Shown in pieces: positions 44,841 through 54,824 of a stretch of 64,000 bases of DNA. This DNA comes from Methylicorpusculum oleiharenae (GTDB lineage Bacteria > Pseudomonadota > Gammaproteobacteria > Methylococcales > Methylomonadaceae). The number at the start of each line of letters is the position of its first letter. Position 1 is the first letter of the stretch. The notes under the pieces are model-generated. The model ran no database searches. It saw nothing but the letters and a program-made list of their open reading frames with translations, and was not told the DNA's origin. The translations under genes and the position numbers were made by a program. The DNA is taken from contig NZ_WUTY02000001.1 in assembly GCF_009828925.2 (NCBI RefSeq), positions 2,138,492 to 2,202,491 of the forward strand. The letters are read 5' to 3'.

Positions 44841-45560
44841 ATTATTACTTTACCGTTTTCCTATCAGATTCTTCGCAGCAAACGAGCTAGACTTGTGCGC
44901 TTGCGCGTGACTTCGCAACAGGTTGAAGTTATTGCCCCGCACGGCGTTTCGGAACATAGTCTTCATCGTTTCGTCTCGGATAAGCAGGACTGGGTTTTGA
45001 GCACTCAACTGCGCCTTAAAAACCGGCGGGAAAATCTCCGGAGTCTGGCGCCTGACTCCTATACGCATGGCGCTTTATTGCCTTACCAGGACCGAAGCTA
45101 TCCGCTGGTTATTGTTCCTGTTAAGCGCAAAAAAATAACACTGGAGTTCAGCGATCATTTTATTGCCTCAGTTCCGCATACCTTATTGGAAGATGAACTG
45201 CACGAAGCCATGCGCTCGGCCTTTATGCGCTGGCTAAAGCTTGAAGCCAAACGCACGGTGGAGCAGTGTGTTGCCAAACATGCGGCAAGATATGGGCTTT
45301 ATCCCAGGAGTATCAAAATTAAAACTCAAAAAAGCCGCTGGGGAAGTTGCGGTGTTTATAACGATATCAATTTGAATTGGCTGCTGATCCTGGCGCCTCC
45401 CGAGGTATTGGAATATGTTGTCGTGCACGAATTGTGTCACATTAAACACCGTAACCATTCCAGTCATTTTTGGCATCTGGTTGCTGAACATATGCCTGAA
45501 TACAAAACTTTACGGCAGTGGCTTAAGGTCAACGGCGGCCATTTGCTGATGGGGCTTTAG
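44841..45560 (+). CDS. YgjP-like zinc metallopeptidase domain protein
   Basis: SprT/YgjP-like metallopeptidase with zinc motif VVHELCHIKHRNHSSHFW (HExxH plus distal His) and the family signature TQKSRWGSC. The first standard start codon is a GTG at 44895, but the conserved family N-terminus (PFSYQILRSKRARLVRLRV) begins before it. The frame is open back to the haemoglobin stop at 44760 with no ATG, GTG or TTG. I place the start at ATT 44841, which has AAGAGAG about 8 bp upstream; ATA codons or stop readthrough are alternatives. The end is certain, the start is not. The next gene overlaps the stop (TAGTG). Confidence 0.8.
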   Translation: MITLPFSYQILRSKRARLVRLRVTSQQVEVIAPHGVSEHSLHRFVSDKQDWVLSTQLRLKNRRENLRSLAPDSYTHGALLPYQDRSYPLVIVPVKRKKITLEFSDHFIASVPHTLLEDELHEAMRSAFMRWLKLEAKRTVEQCVAKHAARYGLYPRSIKIKTQKSRWGSCGVYNDINLNWLLILAPPEVLEYVVVHELCHIKHRNHSSHFWHLVAEHMPEYKTLRQWLKVNGGHLLMGL

Positions 45561-46048
45561 TGAAATGGATTAAACACGCCATTCTGTATGGCATCGTCAT
45601 TATCGTGCTGTTTTCAGGTCAATTTTTGTTCAATCGTGGTCTGGTCTCAGGAGTGCCGCCGCAGTTGCCCGAGCAAACAATTGCTGGTCTGCCCACAGAA
45701 TCCGTTATGCCTAAGGGGGGCGGCATTATCTATTTTTGGGCAGATTGGTGCGGCTTGTGCGGCATGATGCAAGGTTCAATGTCTAAGGTTTTACACGATA
45801 CACCCGGAATTACAGTGGCACTCAATTCAGGCCCCACCGATCAGGTAAATCGCTATCTGGCAAGCCGGAATCTGAATTGGCCCACGGTGAATGATGCCGA
45901 TGGTTCTGTCGCAAAACGTTACGGCATAAAAGGTGTTCCGGCGATTTTTTTCCTCAATAACAACGGTCATATCGTTTTTTCATCAATAGGTTACAGTACG
46001 GAGCTAGGTTTAAGAATCAGGGTGTGGCTGGCGTCTTATTTCAACTAA
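45560..46048 (+). CDS. Membrane-anchored thioredoxin-like protein (ScsD/TlpA type)
   Basis: 162 residues: an N-terminal membrane anchor (about 7-25) and a periplasmic thioredoxin fold with active site WADWCGLCGM (CxxC), cis-Pro region GVPAIFFL, and GIKGVPA. It would reduce or shuttle disulphides in the periplasm. The start is a GTG overlapping the previous stop as TAGTG. No other disulphide-metabolism gene is nearby. Confidence 0.85.
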   Translation: MKWIKHAILYGIVIIVLFSGQFLFNRGLVSGVPPQLPEQTIAGLPTESVMPKGGGIIYFWADWCGLCGMMQGSMSKVLHDTPGITVALNSGPTDQVNRYLASRNLNWPTVNDADGSVAKRYGIKGVPAIFFLNNNGHIVFSSIGYSTELGLRIRVWLASYFN

Positions 46049-46335
46049 GGATAGTATTGGAAATAACTTCCCAGCTTCAATTAAAGCAGGTATTGCCGAA
46101 GCGCAGAATCTAAAGTAGTAAAGGCTGTTTTTCGTTCTTGTGCCCTTGATTTCATCAATCCTTGCCGAGAGATGCCTCTGCCAACCGATCAACTCCTAAC
46201 GCGAACATCGTTTTAACATTATCGCAGTGGAATAAACTCTTGCGGTTAAAAAGACACTAATTAAGTAGATTACTATCAAAAGCTTGAAATAATTTTGTGT
46301 CAAATAAATTTACCATCAATCAGTGGAGAAAACCT

Positions 46336-48744
46336 ATGACAACTTGGGAACATGCACATCTTTCAAACTCGGGTTCCGGACCGCTTGATCAGGAAACATT
46401 AAGAAAAATTCATGCCTGGTGGTGTGCGTGCAACTATTTATCCGTGGGCATGATTTATTTGAAGGACAACCCCCTTCTTAAAGAGCCGCTGACCGTTGAT
46501 CATATCAAGCATCGTCTGCTGGGCCATTGGGGTGCGAGCCCGGCGCTTTCTTTTACGTGGGCTCATCTCAACCGCCTGATCAAAGAACAGGATCTTGATG
46601 TCATCTTTATCGCGGGTCCGGGGCACGGAGCGCCGGGCGTCTTGGGACCCAGTTACCTTGAAGAAACATATTCCGAGGTTTACCCCGATAAAAGCCTGGA
46701 TGAAGAAGGATTGCGCAAATTTTTCAAGCAATTTTCCTTTCCCGGACACATCGGTTCGCATGTGACGCCCGAAACACCGGGTTCGATTCATGAAGGCGGC
46801 GAGCTGGGCTATAGTTTGTCGCATGCCTATGGCGCAGCTTTTGATAATCCAGACTTGATCGTCGCATGTGTCGTCGGCGATGGAGAAGCGGAGACCGGTC
46901 CTCTGGCTACCGCCTGGCATTCCAATAAATTTTTAAATCCACAAAGGGACGGGGCCGTTCTGCCTATATTAAATTTGAACGGCTATAAAATTGCCAATCC
47001 GACCATCTTGGCGCGGATCAGTCATCAGGAACTGGAAGCGCTTTTCATGGGTTACGGTTATCGTCCTTATTTTGTTGAAGGCGATGATCCTGAAATCATG
47101 CATCAGAAGATGGCCGCGACTTTAAATACAGTGATTGGAGAGATTAAAGCCATTCAGCAAAGCGCCCGTTCCGGAGAAAAGACAACCCTTGAGCGTCCCT
47201 TCTGGCCCATGATTGTGTTACGTTCTCCCAAAGGGTGGTCTGGCCCTAAAACGGTCAAAGGTCATAAAACGGAAGGCTCGTGGCGCTCTCATCAGGTTCC
47301 GTTTTCCGATGTGCGGGAAAATCCGGAATCGTTAAAGCTGCTGGAAGACTGGCTTTTGAGCTACGAACCGGCTGAATTGTTTGATGCGCAAGGGCGCTTG
47401 GTCGAAGATTTGCGTTCCTTGGCGCCGCAAGGCACACGCCGGATGAGCGCCAATCTTCACGCCAATGGCGGCATGCTGCGTAAAGAGCTTAAACTGCCCG
47501 ATTTTCGTCAGTATGCTGTCGAGGTCAAAAAAGCGGGGGGTGTGGAGTATGAAAACACCAAGCCGCTGGGTGAGTTCTTGCGGGATACGTTAAGCCTGAA
47601 TGCCGCTAACTTTCGGGTTTTCGGCCCGGATGAAACCGCGTCAAACCGTTTACAAGCGGTTTTTGAAGCCTCAAAAAAATGCTGGATGGCCGATTACCTG
47701 CCGGAAGATGCGGACGGGGGCGAATTAAGCCAGGATGGCCGTGTAATGGAAATGCTGTCCGAGCATACCTTGATCGGCTGGATGGAAGGCTATTTACTCT
47801 CCGGTCGTCACGGGTTTTTTCATACCTACGAAGCGTTTGCACATGTCATTGATTCGATGATCAATCAGCATGCGAAATGGCTGGCCATATCCAATCTGGT
47901 ATCCTGGCGGGCTTCGGTTGCATCCGAGAATATTTTACTGTCATCGACAGTCTGGCGTCAGGATCACAACGGCTTTTCGCATCAGGACCCCGGTTTTATC
48001 GATCTGTTAACCAATAAGAGTCCACAGGTCACGCGTATTTATCTGCCGCCGGATGCCAACACACTCTTGGTCGTTACCGATCACTGCCTGCGTTCTACCG
48101 ACAAAATCAACGTCATTGTCGCTGATAAGCAAAAACATCTGCAGTTTACGACCATTGACGAAGCCATCGTGCATTGCGCCAAAGGCATCGGGATTTGGTC
48201 CAAAGCCAGTAATGATCAGGGCGAAGTGCCTGATGTGGTCATGGCGTCGTGCGGTGATGTGGCGACACAGGAAGCGCTGGCGGCAACGGCTATTTTGCGC
48301 GCTCATGTTCCCGAACTTAAGCTGCGCTTTGTCAATGTTGTTGATTTGTTTAAATTGCAACCTGCGACGGAACATCCGCATGGTTTGTCGCACCGGGAGT
48401 TCGACAGTCTTTTTACCACGGATAAACCGGTTATTTTTAATTTCCACGGCTATCCCTGGTTGATTCATAAACTTGCGTACCGCTTTACCAATCATGACAA
48501 TATGCATGTGCGGGGTTATAAGGAGCGCGGCAATATCAATACGCCTATGGAGCTGGCCATACTGAATCAAATCGACCGGTTCAATCTGGTGATCGACGTC
48601 ATAGACCGGGTGCCTTGGTTAAGCGCCAAAGCCGCTCATTTGAAAGAACAGATGAAAAATGAAATTATCGACAATCTCAGCTACGCGCATGAACACGGCA
48701 CGGATAAGAGTGAAATCGCCAATTGGATTTGGCCGTTTGATTGA
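46336..48744 (+). CDS. xfp: Xylulose-5-phosphate/fructose-6-phosphate phosphoketolase
   Basis: Thiamine-diphosphate enzyme that splits xylulose-5-P (or fructose-6-P) with phosphate into acetyl phosphate and glyceraldehyde-3-P (or erythrose-4-P). About 802 residues. The N-terminus has [15 protein letters not shown] and [18 protein letters not shown]; then [39 protein letters not shown], and the ThDP motif [11 protein letters not shown]. An upstream GTG at 46297 extends the frame, but GTGGAG sits 7 bp before the ATG at 46336. ackA follows by 27 bp: an acetate-producing, ATP-yielding pair. Confidence 0.97.
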   Translation: MTTWEHAHLSNSGSGPLDQETLRKIHAWWCACNYLSVGMIYLKDNPLLKEPLTVDHIKHRLLGHWGASPALSFTWAHLNRLIKEQDLDVIFIAGPGHGAPGVLGPSYLEETYSEVYPDKSLDEEGLRKFFKQFSFPGHIGSHVTPETPGSIHEGGELGYSLSHAYGAAFDNPDLIVACVVGDGEAETGPLATAWHSNKFLNPQRDGAVLPILNLNGYKIANPTILARISHQELEALFMGYGYRPYFVEGDDPEIMHQKMAATLNTVIGEIKAIQQSARSGEKTTLERPFWPMIVLRSPKGWSGPKTVKGHKTEGSWRSHQVPFSDVRENPESLKLLEDWLLSYEPAELFDAQGRLVEDLRSLAPQGTRRMSANLHANGGMLRKELKLPDFRQYAVEVKKAGGVEYENTKPLGEFLRDTLSLNAANFRVFGPDETASNRLQAVFEASKKCWMADYLPEDADGGELSQDGRVMEMLSEHTLIGWMEGYLLSGRHGFFHTYEAFAHVIDSMINQHAKWLAISNLVSWRASVASENILLSSTVWRQDHNGFSHQDPGFIDLLTNKSPQVTRIYLPPDANTLLVVTDHCLRSTDKINVIVADKQKHLQFTTIDEAIVHCAKGIGIWSKASNDQGEVPDVVMASCGDVATQEALAATAILRAHVPELKLRFVNVVDLFKLQPATEHPHGLSHREFDSLFTTDKPVIFNFHGYPWLIHKLAYRFTNHDNMHVRGYKERGNINTPMELAILNQIDRFNLVIDVIDRVPWLSAKAAHLKEQMKNEIIDNLSYAHEHGTDKSEIANWIWPFD

Positions 48745-48771
48745 GGCTGAATTGATCAGATAGGGCGAGTC

Positions 48772-49959
48772 ATGCATCCAAACATATTGGTCATCAATTC
48801 CGGCAGTTCGTCGATAAAGTACCAGCTGCTGGCGATGCCTGAGGGCAGGGTGCTGGTCAAAGGCCTTCTCGAACGCATCGGTTCCGGTGACGCCAGACTG
48901 AAGCATTGGGACAATACGGCTTCAGACCCCGCGCATGAAAAGATAAGTCAGGTTAATGCGGCCGATCATCAGGCCGCATTTGATCTGGTTTTCAAGGCAT
49001 TAGGCGCAGCTATCGAGTTTGGCGCTATCGCCCATCGGGTTGTTCATGGTGGATCGAGATTTGCCTCTGCCACATGCGTGACTGATGACGTCATAAAGGC
49101 GATCTCAGAGCTCAGCGCATTTGCTCCGTTACATAATCCCATCAATCTGAACGGCATTACCATCTGTCACAGGATGTTCCCCGGGATTCCACAGGTGGCC
49201 GTCTTTGACACGGCTTATCATCAAACGTTACCGCCCCGGGCTTATCGTTACGCGATTCCCGAGCTCTGGTATCAAACCTTCGGCATCCGGCGTTACGGAT
49301 TTCACGGCACTTCGCATCATTATGTCGCGCAAAAAGCGGCGGAGTTTTTGGAAAAACCCTTCGCTGAGACGTCCGTGATCAGTCTGCATTTAGGCAATGG
49401 CGCCAGTGCGGCAGCGATCGCCAAAGGTCAATCTGTCGATACGTCCATGGGCTTCACGCCGCTGGAAGGATTGATGATGGGCGCGCGCAGCGGAGATATC
49501 GACCCGGCCATACCCACTTATTTACAAAATTACCACCAGATGGAAGCCTCAGGGATTGATTGGCAGCTTAATCATGCTTCGGGTTTAACTGCGCTCACCG
49601 GAACCAACGACGTCAGAGAACTCATCAACCGCAGTCAGCAAGGCGAAGAATCAGCGGCCCTGGCGCTGGACATGTACGGTTATCGGATAAAAAAATACAT
49701 TGGCGCTTACTGGGCTGTCATGGGCGGCATCGATGCACTGATTTTTACCGGCGGCGTGGGCGAAAATGCGGCACTGGTAAGACGCTTGGTCTGCGGCGGT
49801 TTAGCGCATTTAGGCATAGCCATTGACGACACAGCCAATAATATCCAAGACGCTGATGTTTGCGATATAGCCCAAACGGGTCAAAAGACGCGCATCCTGG
49901 TCATCCGAACCCACGAAGAATTACAGATTGCCCAGGAGACCTGGGCATTATTGAATTAG
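48772..49959 (+). CDS. ackA: Acetate kinase
   Basis: Transfers phosphate from acetyl phosphate to ADP, giving acetate and ATP. The 395 residues are of the ASKHA fold: LVINSGSSSIKYQL, AHRVVHGG, FDTAYHQTLPPRAYRYAIP, YGFHGTSHHYV, ISLHLGNGASAAAI and FTGGVGENAALVR. All substrate and phosphate loops are intact. Its partner in this operon is xfp rather than pta, so the acetyl phosphate source is phosphoketolase. Confidence 0.97.
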   Translation: MHPNILVINSGSSSIKYQLLAMPEGRVLVKGLLERIGSGDARLKHWDNTASDPAHEKISQVNAADHQAAFDLVFKALGAAIEFGAIAHRVVHGGSRFASATCVTDDVIKAISELSAFAPLHNPINLNGITICHRMFPGIPQVAVFDTAYHQTLPPRAYRYAIPELWYQTFGIRRYGFHGTSHHYVAQKAAEFLEKPFAETSVISLHLGNGASAAAIAKGQSVDTSMGFTPLEGLMMGARSGDIDPAIPTYLQNYHQMEASGIDWQLNHASGLTALTGTNDVRELINRSQQGEESAALALDMYGYRIKKYIGAYWAVMGGIDALIFTGGVGENAALVRRLVCGGLAHLGIAIDDTANNIQDADVCDIAQTGQKTRILVIRTHEELQIAQETWALLN

Positions 49960-49967
49960 CTGATTCC

Positions 49968-49996
49968 GTTGGGTTGCGAAGAGCATGCAACCCAAC
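49968..49996. repeat. GTTGGGTTGC palindrome after ackA
   Basis: GTTGGGTTGC (49968-49977) pairs with GCAACCCAAC (49987-49996), 9 bp after the ackA stop. It may act as a 3' mRNA stem. It is a member of the same palindrome family as in the polysaccharide locus. Confidence 0.7.
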
Positions 49997-50062
49997 CTAC
50001 GCCCTGAGTTTGTTTACGAGAAATGCAAAAAAAACTGGCCTAACAATATTTTGAAAGTTCTC

Positions 50063-50131
50063 TAGGATGCAGTAGCAACAGGAACCGCATCGGTCGCGAT
50101 TGATGCGCTTCGCTATCGCTCAGCACATCCT
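50063..50131. repeat. TAGGATGC...GCACATCCTA stem-forming repeat (family E, copy 2)
   Basis: This is inverse to 16284-16328 over its first 44 bp and continues to CACATCCTA, which pairs with the opening TAGGATG. It is an intergenic element in the 368-bp gap between ackA and fdsA; no gene is seen there. Confidence 0.6.
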
Positions 50132-50253
50132 ACATGCCTTTTTATAGTTGTCGCTCAACGTCTTTAATGTTTTGGTGATGATGTCCGGGAAACGACGCCA
50201 AAAAGGACTGCGGCATCGGACGTATGAGCACTATTAATTCGCCGCCAAGGTAG

Positions 50254-50315
50254 GTTGGGTTGCATGCTGTTCGCAACCCAACGTTTGTGATTGGGTTGGT
50301 TTACACCAACCCAAT
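50254..50315. repeat. Two tandem palindromes downstream of fdsA
   Basis: GTTGGGTTGC...GCAACCCAAC (50254-50282) is followed by ATTGGGTTGGT-TTAC-ACCAACCCAAT (50290-50315), the latter with perfect 11-base arms. The second lies 12 bp beyond the fdsA stop and could end or stabilise that transcript. Confidence 0.7.
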
Positions 50316-50327
50316 CAACGATCAGCC

Positions 50328-53102
50328 TTATTGGATACGTGTTCCTATTTCGCCTCCGGCATAGGCTTTTACTGCGCAGAATTTAAATTCCGGTATTTTT
50401 GCGGCAGGGTCCAGCGCCTCGTTGGTGATCAGGTTGGCACTGGCTTCGTTATAACAAAAAGCCATAAACAGGCTGCCTTCCTGAATGCCCAGTTCTGACC
50501 GGGCATAAGCCGTGATTTTTCCGCGTCTGGATTCGATGGTGATTAAGCCGCCCGGTTCGATGTTCAATTTGGCCAGATCATTCGGATGCGCGCTGAGAAC
50601 CGGATCCGGCTCTATAGCATCCAGGGTCGATGAATGACGAGTCATACTGCCGGTATGCCAATGTTCAAGCTGACGTCCGGTGATGAAAATCAAGGGGTAT
50701 TCATCATCCGGTAATTCGTCGGCATGAATAAAGTGCGCAGGTACAAACTTACCTTTGCCTGAGGGTGTTGGAAAACCGTCGGTAAAAATCACAGGCTGGC
50801 CCGGGTCACCTTCTTTTTCCAGCGGATAAGTCAGCGAGTCTTCCTTTTCAAGCCGTTCCCAGGTCATGCCGGCAATGCTGGTCATGGCTTGACGCATTTC
50901 ATTGAACACATCTTCAGGGCCTTGATAATTCCAGTTGCAGCCCAAGCGGTTGGCTATTTCCTGAATGATCCACAGATCCTGACGCGCATCTCCGGGCGGA
51001 TTGACGGCTTGACGTCCCATCTGGACTCTACGGTCTGTGTTGGAGAATGTGCCGGTTTTTTCATAGAACGCCGAGGCGGGTAAAATGACATCGGCAAAAC
51101 CGGCTGTTTCAGTCAAAAAGATATCCTGAACGACCAGGTGTTCCAACGAAGCCAGCGCTTCCCGCGCATGATTCTGATTGGGGTCGGACATGGCCGGATT
51201 TTCACCTTCGACATACATGCCGTACAGCTCTTTATCAAGAATGGCATGAATCATTTCAACCGTAGTCAATCCGCGTTTTGGGTCAAGCTTGGCATTCCAT
51301 AATTTTTCATATTTGGCTTGATAGGCGGGATTTTCTACCGATTCATAATCAGGATAAACCATAGGAATCAAGCCCACGTCGGATGCGCCTTGTACGTTGT
51401 TTTGACCGCGTAACGGATGTAAACCGGTACCGGGTCTGCCGATCTGTCCGGTCATCAATGCCAGGGAAATCAGGCAACGGGCGTTATCGGTGCCGTGAAT
51501 ATGCTGGGAAATACCCATGCCCCACAAAATCATTGACCCCTTTGAGGTCGCATAGAGTCTGGCCACTTCCTTGATCATTTCAGCATCGATGCCGCAGATA
51601 GGCGCGACATGCTCAGGACTGTAATTTCTCAAATGCTCTTTCATCAAATAAAACTCTTCCGTGTGATTTTTGATGTAGTCGTCGTTTTGCAGATTCTCAG
51701 CCAGAATTGTATGCATAATGCCGTTCAGTAAGGCTACATCGGTATCCGGCCGGAATTGCAGAACGTGAGTCGCATACTTTGAAATGGACGTTTTGATCGG
51801 ATCCATCAGAATGATCTTGGCGCCTTTTTTAGCGGCATTCTTCATGAATGTGGCTCCGACCGGATGATTTACGGTTGGGTTGGAGCCGATGATAATAATC
51901 ACCTCGGCTTTGCTGACATCGGCGACCGGATTGGATACTGCGCCAGAGCCCAGGCATTCCAGCAAGGCAACAACAGAAGAGGCATGGCAAAGCCGGGTGC
52001 AATGGTCGACATTGTTTGAGCCGAAACCGATACGTACCAGTTTTTGGAATAAATAAGCTTCTTCGTTACTGCCTTTGGCCGAGCCGAGACCGGCCAGCGC
52101 TTTACTGCCCTTTTCCTCGCGAATTTTTTTCAAACCATTGGCGGCAAAATCCAGCGCCTCTTCCCAGCTGGCTTCACGGAAAACGTCATCCAGTTGGTCA
52201 GGGTCCAAAAGCTCGGAGGTTTTGGCCACGCCTTCTCTTCTAATCAGCGGTTTGGTGAGCCTCAGCGGGTTGTGGATATAGTTGAAACCGTAACGGCCTT
52301 TGACGCAAAGACGCAAATGGTTAGTGAAACCATCTCGGCCTTCGGTGTATAGAATCTTGTTGTCCTTGACGTGGTATTTGATCAAGCAGCCTACGCCGCA
52401 ATAAGGGCAGGTCGAGTCGACGGTTTTATCGGCGACCTCTAGACCCACGTTGTTAGCCGGCATCAACGCGCCGGTAGGGCAGGCTTGTACGCATTCTCCG
52501 CAGGCCACGCAGCTGCTGGCACCCATGGGATCGGCGATATCGAACACAATCTCGGAATGGCCGCCACGGTTAGCATAGCCTATGACATCGTTCATCTGCT
52601 CTTCACGGCACGCTCTCAAACAACGGGTGCACTGTATACAGGCATCCAGATTGACCGAAATTGCAGGATGTGAAAAATCGGCCAGGGGTTGTTTCCGGCC
52701 TTCAAAACGCGGTGTGCCGACTTCCAGTTTATCGGCCCAATAATCCAGTTCGGATTTAAGCGTGTAAGGCGATTTACCCTGATTAGGCATGTCGGATTTC
52801 AACAATTCCAACACCATTTTCTGGGACTTGATAGCCCTTTCACTCTCGGCTTTGACTTTCATGCCTTCGCTTGGCATGCGGCAGCACGACGGCGCGAGTA
52901 CGCGTTCGCCTTCAATTTCCACCACGCAGGCGCGGCAGTTTCCATCGGGACGAAGGCCGTCTTTGTAACAGAGATGCGGAATCTCTTTACCTTGTCGCTT
53001 GGCAGCCTGCAGGATGGTTTCTCCCTGGAAAGCTGAAAATTCGTTACCGTCCAGTGTGAAATTGACGATGGGTTTGTTCAAAAATTCCGGATTAGCAGCC
53101 AT
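50328..53102 (-). CDS. fdsA: NAD-dependent formate dehydrogenase, catalytic alpha subunit
   Basis: Molybdenum (bis-MGD) enzyme oxidising formate to CO2, about 924 residues. It has an N-terminal [2Fe-2S] ferredoxin domain (ETILQAAKRQG, CYKDGLRPDGNCRACVVEI), then two [4Fe-4S] ferredoxin-type sites (CIQCTRCLRAC, CVACGECVQACPTGAL). A further [4Fe-4S] motif CPYCGVGCLIKY opens the molybdopterin region, and the likely Mo-ligand Cys is in TRLCHASSV (Cys, not selenocysteine). The start at 53102 has AAGAGG 8 bp upstream; the frame opens 18 bp earlier. It is 30 bp downstream of fdsB. Confidence 0.94.
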   Translation of the reverse strand: MAANPEFLNKPIVNFTLDGNEFSAFQGETILQAAKRQGKEIPHLCYKDGLRPDGNCRACVVEIEGERVLAPSCCRMPSEGMKVKAESERAIKSQKMVLELLKSDMPNQGKSPYTLKSELDYWADKLEVGTPRFEGRKQPLADFSHPAISVNLDACIQCTRCLRACREEQMNDVIGYANRGGHSEIVFDIADPMGASSCVACGECVQACPTGALMPANNVGLEVADKTVDSTCPYCGVGCLIKYHVKDNKILYTEGRDGFTNHLRLCVKGRYGFNYIHNPLRLTKPLIRREGVAKTSELLDPDQLDDVFREASWEEALDFAANGLKKIREEKGSKALAGLGSAKGSNEEAYLFQKLVRIGFGSNNVDHCTRLCHASSVVALLECLGSGAVSNPVADVSKAEVIIIIGSNPTVNHPVGATFMKNAAKKGAKIILMDPIKTSISKYATHVLQFRPDTDVALLNGIMHTILAENLQNDDYIKNHTEEFYLMKEHLRNYSPEHVAPICGIDAEMIKEVARLYATSKGSMILWGMGISQHIHGTDNARCLISLALMTGQIGRPGTGLHPLRGQNNVQGASDVGLIPMVYPDYESVENPAYQAKYEKLWNAKLDPKRGLTTVEMIHAILDKELYGMYVEGENPAMSDPNQNHAREALASLEHLVVQDIFLTETAGFADVILPASAFYEKTGTFSNTDRRVQMGRQAVNPPGDARQDLWIIQEIANRLGCNWNYQGPEDVFNEMRQAMTSIAGMTWERLEKEDSLTYPLEKEGDPGQPVIFTDGFPTPSGKGKFVPAHFIHADELPDDEYPLIFITGRQLEHWHTGSMTRHSSTLDAIEPDPVLSAHPNDLAKLNIEPGGLITIESRRGKITAYARSELGIQEGSLFMAFCYNEASANLITNEALDPAAKIPEFKFCAVKAYAGGEIGTRIQ

Positions 53103-53132
53103 GGATTGACCTCTTTTCAACTAAACAGTGAT

Positions 53133-54824
53133 TCATAATTCGTGCGGGAAATATTTGATGACGCAGCGAAGGGGATTGGGCGCGGCCTGACCTAAGCCAC
53201 AGATCGACGCATCGACCATGACCGAAGACAATTCCTCCAGCAGGCTGATATCCCATTGTTCCGATGTCATCAGATGGGCTGCCTTGGTGGTTCCCACCCG
53301 GCAAGGTGTGCATTGTCCGCACGATTCTTCTTCGAAAAATCGCATGGCATTCAAGGCCAGTTTTTTCGCGCTGTCGTGATTGGAAAATATCACCACAGCT
53401 GCCGAACCGATAAAACACCCGTAAGGATTCAACGTGTCGAAGTCCAGAGGAATATCGCCCAACGAAGCGGGCAATATGCCACCCGATGCCCCGCCCGGAA
53501 AGTATCCGTAAAACTCATGTCCTTCCAGCATACCGCCACAATATTCATCGATTAATTCACGAACGGTAATACCGGCTGGCGCCAAATGCACACCCGGCTT
53601 GTTCACCCGGCCTGAAACCGAAAATGACCGTAATCCCTTTCTGTCGTTGCGGCCAAAAGAAGAGAACCAGGCAGGCCCTTTTTCGACGATATCGCGTACC
53701 CAGAACACCGACTCCATGTTGTGTTCCAGCGTGGGGCGTCCGAATAAGCCCACTTCGGCGAGGAAAGGCGGTCTTAAACGCGGCATGCCGCGTTTGCCCT
53801 CAATCGATTCAACCATCGCGGACTCTTCGCCGCAAATATAAGCGCCTGCCCCACGGCGTAAATGAATCGGAGGCAAGCGGTATTTTGGCGAAGGCGGGTT
53901 ATTCTGGAGATTGGCAATTTCGCGGGTCAGAATTTCCCGGCATCCGGCATATTCATCACGAAGGTAAACATAAATCTCATCGCAGCCCACGGTTAATGCT
54001 GCGATCAGCATGCCTTCCAGAAAGCGGTGCGGATCTCTTTCCAGATAAAAACGGTCTTTAAACGTACCGGGTTCGCCTTCATCAATGTTCACGGCCATCA
54101 TGCGTGGTCCGGCAAATCCTTTGACAATGCGCCATTTTCTTCCGGCAGGAAATCCGGCGCCGCCGAGGCCTCTGAGACCTGAGTCTTCCATTTTCTTGAT
54201 GATGCTTTCTGCAGAAATGTCCCCTTCATGCAGGCTTTTCATGGTCTGATAGCCGCCATTCGCTTTGTATTCTTCAAAGCTGATATAAGCGGATACAGGC
54301 GCTTGAATAGCGTTGTTTTCTAAGGCGCCGGTCACCTTTTCAACATCGGCCTTGTCAATCGGGTTTTGACCGACGACGGCGACAGGAGCATGTTGGCAAC
54401 GGCCTACACACGGGACTTTCTGGATGCGGGCTTTATTGCTTAAGCCGTGTTCAAGCGCGTTGATCAGTTCATGGGCGCCTGCCATTTCGCATGAGACCGA
54501 TTCACAGACTCTGATAGTCAAAGCGGGGGGAGGTGTTTGGCCTTCCTTGACAACGTCAAAATGATGATAAAAAGAGGCTACTTCAAAAACTTCAGCAGGC
54601 GACAGCTTCATCTCACTGGCGAGTGCGACAAGATGCTTGGAGGAAATATGATGAAATGTGTCTTGAATTTTATGCAAGTGCTCTATCAGCAGATCCCGGC
54701 GGCGGGGTTCGTTGCCCAGCAAGGCTCTGATTTCATCTAATGCGCTTAAGTCCACCGCATGGCCTTTGGGGCCTTTACGTTTCTTTTTAGTGATCTGTTC
54801 AGGTGTAATTGTTATGACTGCCAC
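53133..54824 (-). CDS. fdsB: NAD-dependent formate dehydrogenase, fused gamma-beta (NuoE-NuoF-like) diaphorase subunit
   Basis: Passes electrons from fdsA to NAD. About 563 residues. The N-terminal 160 form a NuoE/FdsG-like [2Fe-2S] thioredoxin-fold domain (FYHHFDVV, RVCESVSCEMAG, VPCVGRCQHAPV). The rest is NuoF/FdsB-like, with GLGGAGFPAGRKW (FMN/NADH site), NIDEGEPGTFKDR, GAGAYICGEESAMVESIEG, and the [4Fe-4S] motif ESCGQCTPCRVG plus a distal Cys. Separate fdsG and fdsB are usual; here they are one gene. A TTG at 54839 opens the frame, but GGAGG 8 bp before the GTG at 54824 decides the start. Confidence 0.93.
   Translation of the reverse strand: MAVITITPEQITKKKRKGPKGHAVDLSALDEIRALLGNEPRRRDLLIEHLHKIQDTFHHISSKHLVALASEMKLSPAEVFEVASFYHHFDVVKEGQTPPPALTIRVCESVSCEMAGAHELINALEHGLSNKARIQKVPCVGRCQHAPVAVVGQNPIDKADVEKVTGALENNAIQAPVSAYISFEEYKANGGYQTMKSLHEGDISAESIIKKMEDSGLRGLGGAGFPAGRKWRIVKGFAGPRMMAVNIDEGEPGTFKDRFYLERDPHRFLEGMLIAALTVGCDEIYVYLRDEYAGCREILTREIANLQNNPPSPKYRLPPIHLRRGAGAYICGEESAMVESIEGKRGMPRLRPPFLAEVGLFGRPTLEHNMESVFWVRDIVEKGPAWFSSFGRNDRKGLRSFSVSGRVNKPGVHLAPAGITVRELIDEYCGGMLEGHEFYGYFPGGASGGILPASLGDIPLDFDTLNPYGCFIGSAAVVIFSNHDSAKKLALNAMRFFEEESCGQCTPCRVGTTKAAHLMTSEQWDISLLEELSSVMVDASICGLGQAAPNPLRCVIKYFPHEL

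Noticed and set aside
46049-46335. Gene in the spacer before xfp (60-codon minus frame at 46010-46192)
   Set aside because: No domain or ribosome site; part of the spacer resembles the distal end of repeat family D.
48007-48570. 187-codon minus-strand frame inside xfp
   Set aside because: It is antisense to a highly conserved enzyme; its length follows from the codon use of xfp.
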